Below, piece after piece: positions 57,120 to 64,000 of a stretch of DNA of 64,000 nt. The stretch comes from Heterohyrax brucei (Eukaryota; Chordata; Mammalia; Hyracoidea; Procaviidae). Made by a program: the position numbers and the translations under genes. The notes beneath the pieces are model-generated. The model was not told the DNA's origin and did no database searches. It saw only the letters and a program-made list of their open reading frames with translations. Each line of letters starts with the position of its first letter. Position 1 is the stretch's first letter. The stretch covers positions 97,928,171-97,992,170 of the forward strand of contig CM053144.1 in assembly GCA_028571685.1 (NCBI GenBank). Direction: 5' to 3'.

Positions 57120-58860
57120 TCTACTTTAGATGAAGGTTTATAGAACAAACTACTTTCTCATTAAACCATTAGTATGCATATTGCTTTGTCACATTGGTTA
57201 CCAACCTGTGACATGTCAATATTCTCCCCTTCTCAACCAAGGGTTCTCTACCACCGCATTTCCTGTCCCCTCGGGCCTTCTATTCCTCTCCCAGACAGCG
57301 CGTCCTCTTAGTCTGTTCCCGCCCCTGCACTTTGTTTTGTTTTTTCATAGGCCTGTCTTATCTTCGGCTGAAGGAGAACCTCAGGCTTGACTCCACTACC
57401 GAGATAAAAGGGTTCCCAGGGCCACAGCCCCAAGATTTCTCTAGTCTCTGACAAGCCATCCAGCCTGGTCGTTCTTTTGGGGTTAGAATTTTGTTCTACA
57501 CTTTCTCTCTGGCTCTGTCTGGGACTTGCTATTGTGATGTCTGTCAGAGTGGTCAGTGGTGGCGGTCAGGAATCATCTGGTTGTGCTGTAAAGATTTAGT
57601 CTGCTGGAGTCTACATAGCTGTGGTTCATTAGTCTGTCAGAATAGCATTTCCCTTTATCTTTAGTTTTCTTCATTCCCCTTGGTCCCAATGGGGTGAGAC
57701 AAGCAGAGTATCTTAGATGGCTGCTCACAAGTTTAGGATCCCAGATGCTACCCAACGAAGTAAAACATAGAAAATTTTCTTTATAAATGATATTATGCCA
57801 ATTGAGCTAAATGATCCCCAAGACTATGGTCCCCACAGAACAACAACTCAGGAATTTTGGGGAGCTTGGATATGTCTATGGAGCTTCCCTGACCCTGCCT
57901 TTGCCAAGTTGTGCTGGCTTCCCCGGTACTGTGTACTGTCTTACCCCTCTCCAAAGTCACCCCTTATGTCATCTATTTAGTGTTTCTCCTTTCCCACTCT
58001 TCCTTTCCCAAGTAACCATCAAAGATTGTCTCTATTTGTGTGCAAACCTTTTCATGAATTTTTATAGTAGTGGTCTTTTGGCTGGTCTCATACAACATTT
58101 GTTCTTTTATAATTAACATGTTTCACTCAGCATGGCTTCCAGATTCAACCATATTGTAAAATGCTTCACCGATTCATCACTGTTCTTCATTCCTGTGTAG
58201 TGCTCCATTGTGTACATGCACCATAGTTTATTTATCCATTTGTCTGTCAAAGGGCATCTAGGCTGTTTCCATCTTTCTGCTATTGTGAAGAATGCTGCAG
58301 TAAACATGGGTGTGCATGTAACTATTCAGCTGATGTTTCTGATTTCTCTGGGATATATTCTCAGGACTGGATAGCTAGATTATATGCTATTTCTATTTCT
58401 AGCTTTTTAAGTCAAGTGCCGTTGATTCAGATCTGACTCATGGCGACCGACCCTAGAGGCCAGAGTAGAACTGTGTCCCAGAGAGCTTTCTAAGGAAGTG
58501 CCATATCATTTTCCAAAATGGTTATACCATTTTCTTTTCCCATCATTGGTGCGTGAGAGTTTCAATGTTCCCATGGCCTCTTTAAATTTGTTATCGTCTG
58601 TTTTTGTTTTGTTTTGCTTGTTTGTTTGTTTTGTTCCAGTAATGCTGGGGTGAGATAGTATTTCACTGGGGTTTGATTTGAGTTTTTATCTAATGGCTAG
58701 TGATTGTGACCATTTCCTCATATGTCTGTCAACTGCTTGAATGTCTTCTTTGGTGAAGCACCTGTTCATTTCCTTTGTTCATTTTTTTTGTCTTTTCATT
58801 GTAGAAGTGTTGAATTTTCCTGCAGATTTTAGAAAATCACTCATAACTATTCTTGAACCC
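57120..58860 (-). mobile_element. L1 3' region (type B), antisense
   Basis: The best preserved type B copy starts at the inverted 3' end ('gatgaaggtttatagaacaa'), contains 'cttcggctgaaggagaacct' and 'ctctagtctctgacaagcca', and continues into ORF2-side sequence ('cagtaaacatgggtgtgcat', 'atcattttccaaaatggtta'). It is about 1.7 kb, interrupted only by a SINE fragment at 58411. Frames inside, such as 57130-57390 and 57811-58116, are reverse-strand noise. Confidence 0.8.
58411..58490 (-). mobile_element. AfroSINE fragment, antisense, in L1
   Basis: 'gtgccgttgattcagatctg' followed by 'gaccctagaggccagagtag' is the inverted SINE tail half. The L1 resumes at 'ggaagtgccatatcatttt'. Confidence 0.8.
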
Positions 58861-59421
58861 TTCAGAGAAGTGACATCTCAGAGAAAGCAAATAGTTTAAA
58901 TCCGAGGACATACAGATTCCTCCAAGCAGATGGGACATATGCACTGAGACAATGTGACAGCAATGTTTGGAAGAGACACCAGATGCCATATAAGAAGGTA
59001 AGAAAAATTAATTGAAAAATAATAATAATTTGATAAAGACTAAGGGTGGGCTTCTGTTATTGTGTATGACTCCCTTGGACCACACACACCAGGAGAATTC
59101 ATACTTTCAGGCTTGTCTCCACAACCTCTACCAGGGGCTCAAGAATACGACTGTGGTGGGATACATGAGAAACCATTTCATGGTGTTTGGGGCTTGGAGA
59201 TGGACAGCATTCACAACTACAGAAAAGATACAAACCCCGTCTGAAATTTTTCTGCTATAGAATAAATCCCTGAAGCTGCTAAAGGGAGGATAGCACAAAA
59301 GGCCGCTTACAGGGCACAAGTGGAGTGTATTAGATTGGGGCAAGCATATACGTATATTCTACTCCTAGGAGAGGAGTAGAAAACTGTCTTTGAACCAGTC
59401 TGTTATAATTTCCCTATCATT
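58861..59421. other. No recognisable feature
   Basis: Anonymous sequence. The 82-codon + frame at 59012-59260 has no recognised domain. Confidence 0.4.
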
Positions 59422-59618
59422 AGGAGAAAGGAGATCTGATGGTTAAGTGCCCGCCTGCTAATTGAAAGGTTGGTGGTTTAAATCCACCAGATGTTTGGAC
59501 TGAAAAGATCTGGTTATTTTCTCTCATAGAAATTATAATCTAAGAAACCCTATGAGGTTGTTCTACTCTGTCCTACAGGATCAGTATGAGTTAGAGTCAA
59601 CTTGATGGCACACGACAA
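59422..59618 (+). mobile_element. AfroSINE, sense, fourth subtype
   Basis: The head is diverged. The middle block 'gactgaaaagatctggttat' and 'taatctaagaaaccctatga' marks a distinct long form. The tail 'gtcaacttgatggcacacga' is RTE-like. Confidence 0.82.
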
Positions 59619-59809
59619 CCCCCACTAGGTGAAAGGCAATGAAAGTCCATCTGTCTGCACCAGTTGTTAAAGAGAGGAGTTTCTCCAGTTAAAAAGGGGG
59701 ATGAGGTGAGAGGTTGGGGGTGCAAGTAGAAGACAGATTCCTAAGCTATCTATGCCTTCTCACAGGCAAAAAAAGAAAGAAAAAGCCCTGACAGTGTCCT
59801 TTTTCAGTT

Positions 59810-59960
59810 CCTTTGAATCGATATTTATTGACAGTTCATGATACGCTAAGCATTGCTGATGCACTGGTTAACTAGAAAGACAGATTCCTGTCCCCATGGA
59901 ACTTGTACTGCAGAATGAAATAACTGAAAAATTTAATTACAATCATGATGAACAAAGAAG
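59810..59960 (+). mobile_element. Ancient LINE-derived relic (L2/L3-like)
   Basis: 'tttattgacagttcatgata', 'gctaagcattgctgatgca' and 'ccccatggaacttgtactgc' follow an old mammalian repeat consensus. I cannot fix the family. Confidence 0.45.
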
Positions 59961-60102
59961 TATAGAGCATTACAGAAACTTACAATAGGACATATAATGT
60001 ACATCAGTCAAATGCAATAAGAAAGGCTTTTCCAAGGAAGAGATATTTAAACAGGTGGTCTCAAGAGTGTGCAGAATTTAGTTTACCTGTGTGGAGATAA
60101 TG

Positions 60103-60281
60103 AGGAGCACCAGTGGTGCAGTGGTAAAGCTCTTGGCTGCTGACCCAAAGACTAGCAATTCAAATCCACCAGCAGCTCTGTGGGAGAAAGATGTGGCAGT
60201 CTGCTTCTGTAAAGATCTACAGCCTTGGAAACCTATGGAATTACTCCGAGTGAAAACAGACAGGATGGCATTTGGTCTGGA
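60103..60281 (+). mobile_element. AfroSINE, sense, long subtype
   Basis: 'gagcaccagtggtgcagtgg', 'agaaagatgtggcagtctgc' and 'acagccttggaaacctatgg' mark the long form with good head preservation. The tail is decayed. Confidence 0.87.
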
Positions 60282-60472
60282 TTCTTCACTGGTTATGTGA
60301 TGACATTAGAGAAGAAACGGAGGTAAAGAACTTCAGGCAAAGGAAAGAGAAATACATACTTGGTGGCTCACTCACAGGCTGAATTTATGGTTTAAGTTAT
60401 TAATCCATCTTCTTCTACCCAGAATAAGGGAAGGACTAAGGAAGGCAGAATGATTAAGTAGTTAATGTTTTG

Positions 60473-60557
60473 TAGAGAGCCATGTGATACAGTGGTTAAG
60501 AGCTCAACTGCTAACCAAAATGTTAACAGTTTGAATCCACCAGCTGCTCCTTGTATT
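60473..60557 (+). mobile_element. AfroSINE head fragment, sense
   Basis: 'gatacagtggttaagagctc' to 'aatccaccagctgctccttg' is the tRNA-like half only. It stops sharply at 60557. Confidence 0.82.
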
Positions 60558-60559
60558 GC

Positions 60560-60730
60560 ATATCTTTTATTTGCCTCTAAAGTGCTAAATTCTTTGTATT
60601 TAATGCATTATTTAAGGAAAGCACTTTTATTTTACAGATGAGGAAACTAAAAATCAAAGAGTTGATACTGTCAATAAATGACAAAGCCAATAACTCAAAC
60701 ACGGGTCTCTTTGGTGCACACCTTCAACTC
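60560..60730 (+). mobile_element. MIR SINE fragment
   Basis: 'tattttacagatgaggaaac' is the signature MIR core and is followed by diverged MIR 3' sequence. Confidence 0.7.
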
Positions 60731-61590
60731 TTCCTGCAATATCCTTTTGCATTCCTTAGAAAAAAATAGCTCTCACAGACACAGAGTAAATAATCCAGGG
60801 GAAGCAGTATGAAAGAAGGAATGCCTCCTTTACCTGTATTCACATTGTTACTTGGTTCCTCAAAACTATTGGTCGAAGGTCTGTTTTGAAAAATTGTCTG
60901 GGAATTCCTAGAGAACCAACAGCAGGGGGCACCACTGTACAGCTCATTACACATGATCTAAGATTTACTCAGACAGACTTTCCTATTCTCCAGCAAGACG
61001 GCTCTCAACTCAAAATCCAATCTACAAGTTCTTCATTACTTGCAGAAAGAACATTTTTCCAAGGTGATAATGATGAATTATGAATTAAAATAATGAACAA
61101 ATTATGAATGAAAATATGAATCATTTCACACAACAAAGACTTAGCATTTTTCTTGAGGTCTGATATGTCATTGCTTTGGTAGCCGTATTGTGTAAGATAG
61201 TTCTCTCATGTCTCAAAATTCTTTTCGTATTTCTACAAAAAGGAATATTGCTGGGTAAAGAAGTTTGGCAAAGACAAAATAACTGAAACACAATATACCC
61301 AGAAGTGTCAGTACATCAAAAACTCCACATTCACCCCAAAATATTTACCAGAAAATCATATCATCAAAAGACTTAATTTCTCTCCTGTCCACCAAGGAAA
61401 CAAGACAACCATTCTCAGAATGTCCTTTTCATAGAAGCTCACAAATCCATTAATCTTGTGAAAAGTTGTCACTTTTATGTTTAGAACCCATTTCACTCAC
61501 ACAAAGCATCTTCAGTTTAAGTCTGAAGAAAAGGAAAACAAATCAATATATGTTTTTCAAACCAAAAATATATGTCTTCATTACTGAGCC
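60731..61590. other. No gene; contains a CTCF-like motif
   Basis: Apart from the motif at 60919-60932 the stretch is anonymous and appears to be free of lineage-specific repeats. Confidence 0.45.
60919..60932 (+). promoter_or_regulatory. CTCF-like binding motif
   Basis: ACAGCAGGGGGCAC matches 13 of 14 positions of the CTCF core CCASYAGRKGGCRS, differing at the first base. It lies in apparently unique sequence. A single match of this strength occurs often by chance, so binding is unproven. Confidence 0.4.
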
Positions 61591-61657
61591 CAAAAGCCAC
61601 TGCCATTGAGTAAATTCTCATTCATAGCAACCATTAGGTCAGAGTAGAATTGCCCCA
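61591..61657 (-). mobile_element. AfroSINE tail fragment, antisense
   Basis: 'caaaagccactgccattgag' to 'gtagaattgccccaca' is the inverted 3' half only. Confidence 0.82.
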
Positions 61658-61770
61658 CATTACTGGAAAAAGTAGAAAATACAATTATCTTTATAGCAGT
61701 AGTAACATCTCTCTTTCATTTGTTTCTCCCTCTGCCCCCTTCCCATTAGGTAGCTTATAGAATATCTAGG

Positions 61771-61797
61771 TTTTTTTTTTTTTTTTTTTTTTTTTTT
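61771..61797. repeat. T27 homopolymer
   Basis: Twenty-seven uninterrupted T. No retroposon body is recognisable on either side, so it is not an obvious poly-A tail. Confidence 0.95.
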
Positions 61798-62387
61798 CCT
61801 GTTACTAAAACTTGGTCATGTCTCTGGGAGTGAATTTCAAACTCTTTGAGAGCTACTGAAATGCTAATTGTTTTTTTCAGAAATTGTTAAAATATAAATT
61901 TCGCTTAATTAACACCTATGGCCTTTCCTTTACAAATTAATGACTGTTAAACAAATAATGTTTATATATATTGTCATGCATCCCTCTGAAACAGGGGAAT
62001 AAAAATCTGATGCGTTTTCTGCTGGTGTTGTTTATTTTTACCTGTGGCAACTAACCATCAGGATAGAGTTCAGGAAACATCAAATTGTTCTGAAGGCTCT
62101 AGAACCAAGACATAAAACCCATGTGTGTATCGGTAGTCATTGCAAAGAAGAGTAAAAAGGACAGGAGAAACAAGGTCTGGCAAACTAGGAAAACAACCAA
62201 TAATCATAGTTAGAATTGGAAATTGTTCTAAAAGTTGAGGGAGAGGATAAGGAGTTCTAAGTCAATTCTCTCATTTAACAGATGCAGAAACAAAGAATGA
62301 AAGGCCACATTCACAAACTAGGGCAGATCAACATAAAACATATAGCATTTTACTCTTCTCAAAGTGCTTTATGGGTTATCTTCGATC
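61798..62387. other. No gene; possible MIR core at 62255-62330
   Basis: 'ctcatttaacagatgcagaa' followed by 'caaactagggcagatc' suggests a MIR core. The rest is anonymous. Confidence 0.45.
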
Positions 62388-63213
62388 AGAGACCATCAGA
62401 TTGAACAGCTTGCTTAATTTTTCATTTTGCTGTGCTGCATTTTGTGTAAGGTCTTGGATCTGACTCGACAGCACTTGGCTTTGGCTTGGCTAGGAGGGCT
62501 CTCTATAAAATCCTTTTGTATTCACCTTCTGACAGTTTCAGAAAGGTTTCTTTGTCTGGGAAGTTCTGTGGTGCTTTCTTTTTGGGGCCTTCTGAAGCCA
62601 TAGGTGATTTCTTAGTTATGGTTTTTTTCCAGAGTTTGTTGCTTTGGGGGGCATCACGTAAGTCAATAGATGCTGGGAGAGATGCTGTGAGGGTGGACAG
62701 CGATGGTTTCTCTAGGTTCTCTTAAAATGGAAGGTAAAAGGTATCTGACAACTTCCAGAGGTCCCTCTTCCCAACTGGCAAAGTAAGCAGCTCAAGGGTG
62801 CACCCTGAGATCTCCACTGAAGACCACAATTGACGGTTCAGGGGCCTTGGAGCTCCCCTGGGAGCATGGCCCCTGGTCCTGATGCTGTTCCAGTCCATAA
62901 ATCGTAATGGAGATCAACTCTTCAGACAGGAATGGATTGGACTTGGCAACACAGAGTGACCATATCATGTGCATACTTTATGGTTCTAGGCATCTATAGG
63001 ATGTGGTCCTGCTGACCTCTTACTGCAGGCAGGGGAGTGGGTGGAGATGAGGGTATAGGAGATTGTTGGGAGGATAAGACATGTATGGAGCAGAGAGGAA
63101 GAGTTTTCTGTCACCAGGCAGGGAGAACAGTAGGAGCTGCATATAGGTGGGCATGCAAATTTATATGGGAATGTAGATTTTCATTCAATCATAACAAAAA
63201 AAAAAAAAAAAGA
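62388..63213 (+). mobile_element. L1 (type A) with 5' inversion
   Basis: The left part, 62388-62790, is antisense L1 from the end of the 5' UTR into the beginning of ORF1. The phrases 'ttctgaagccataggtgatt' and 'gtccctcttcccaactggca' are inverse to about 15950-16310 and 21905-22200. The right part, 62797-63213, is the sense 3' UTR ending in a long A tract. Antisense 5' part joined to sense 3' part is the hallmark of twin-primed L1 insertion. The 75-80 codon frame over the left part is reverse-strand noise. Confidence 0.85.
62455..62489 (+). mobile_element. ~34-bp SINE/RTE-type tail inside inverted L1
   Basis: 'ctgactcgacagcacttggc' with 'tttggcttgg' matches the AfroSINE 3' tip. It interrupts L1 sequence that is continuous in the 15-kb and 21-kb copies. 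No SINE body is attached. Confidence 0.6.
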
Positions 63214-63224
63214 AAGAAAGAAAG

Positions 63225-63399
63225 AAACCCTACTGGTGTAGTGGTGAAGTGCTTTGGCTGCTAACTGAAAGCTTAGCAGTTCAAATCCACCAAGCACTCC
63301 TTCAAACTCTATGCGGGTAGTTCTACTCTGCCCTATAGGGTTGCTATGAGTCAGAATCGACTTGATGGCTCTGGGTTTGGTTTTTTGCGGGTTTTTTGG
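63225..63399 (+). mobile_element. AfroSINE, sense, joined to an L1 A-tail
   Basis: The head 'gaaaccctactggtgtagtg' begins directly after the (A)n(GAAA)n tail of the preceding L1. The body is well preserved ('ctatagggttgctatgagtc', 'cttgatggctctgggtttgg'). Confidence 0.94.
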
Positions 63400-63559
63400 A
63401 TCAGAAAACAGACACACTAAATGAGCACACTGAGAGCAGAGAAAACCCAAGCAAATCAATGATATAACTCATACTTAGTACTGGTGTTCTGTAAGCCCAG
63501 CCTCCAAGACAAGGTCTTTAATGATACAACACACATTTATCAAACACTATTGACAACAA

Positions 63560-63770
63560 AGGAAGCCCTGGTGGTGGGTGTTAGGCACTCAGTTGCTAAC
63601 CTAAGGGTCGGTGGTTCAAGCTCACCAGCTGCCCCACAGAATAAAAACGTGACAATCTGCTTCCATAAAGACTACAGCTGGGCAAGCCCATGGGGCAAGT
63701 TCTGCTCTGTCCCATACAGGCACCATGAATTGGACTCCAACTCCCTGGCACTGGTTTTTGGGTTATTTTA
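63560..63770 (+). mobile_element. AfroSINE, sense, long subtype
   Basis: 'ggaagccctggtggtgggtg', 'cggtggttcaagctcaccag', 'gacaatctgcttccataaag' and 'caccatgaattggactcc' cover the long form from head to tail. Confidence 0.9.
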
Positions 63771-64000
63771 TCTTCAGCACTCTCTGTGTTAAAATTTGGT
63801 GAGAGAGAAGTATGAAGTGTGATGTATTCCTTCAGGGTATTTACATAATAACAGGACTTTGATCTTCAATTAGTAATGTGGTCAAAGTTATTTCCAGGGG
63901 TCAGGAAAGCACTGATTATTCAGTATCTAAATGCAGAGTAAAGATCACAATAAATTTTCTGACAATAAATTGAAAACTTATTTTTCACTCTACCAGGAGT

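Overview
The window reads as intergenic or intronic DNA of an afrotherian mammal, most likely an elephant-type paenungulate. The evidence is about thirty copies of a tRNA-like SINE of the AfroSINE type, an RTE (BovB-like) LINE whose 3' tail is shared with that SINE, afrotherian-style L1 LINEs and mammal-wide MIR, L2 and MLT1 relics. I recognise no host protein-coding exon, structural RNA gene or CRISPR array. The open reading frames are chance frames, frames inside simple repeats, or remains of transposon proteins. Family names come from memory of these repeats, not from a database search.

Layout. 0.1-0.8 kb: an AfroSINE and a G-rich 20-unit minisatellite. 3-7.3 kb: an RTE fragment, an L1 3' UTR split by a 1.06-kb LTR with 6-bp target duplications, an old L1 piece and SINEs. 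7.4-8.7 kb: a full-length but dead mariner between TA dinucleotides. 9.7-15 kb: mostly anonymous DNA with RTE, L2, SINE and MIR relics. 15.06-25.56 kb: a three-level nest in which an L1 was split by an LTR, which was itself split by a second L1. 25.6-36.3 kb: sparse repeats, a CpG-rich spot at 29.4 kb, an RTE copy and an inverted-arm mariner derivative. 36.3-42.4 kb: one old antisense L1 3' region split by at least five later insertions, including a near-complete RTE. 42.4-50 kb: LTR-like elements, two adjacent MaLR-like LTRs and a weak integrase-like trace. 50-57 kb: RTE pieces in both orientations, a second copy of the inverted-arm mariner derivative, and old L1s split by SINEs and an MLT1 LTR. 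57-64 kb: an antisense L1 3' region, several SINEs, a CTCF-like motif and a 5'-inverted L1.

The elements relate as parasites and helpers. RTE probably supplied the machinery that moved AfroSINE, since their 3' ends match. The mariner transposase could have moved the inverted-arm mariner derivatives, whose outer ends are both the mariner right end. Nesting gives a relative chronology: the 3' UTR type B L1s and the 15-kb L1 predate the LTR family, and the 21-kb L1 postdates it. The most novel-looking item is the pair of inverted-arm mariner derivatives at 34.9 and 52.2 kb. All coordinates of repeat boundaries are by eye and may be off by several bases.
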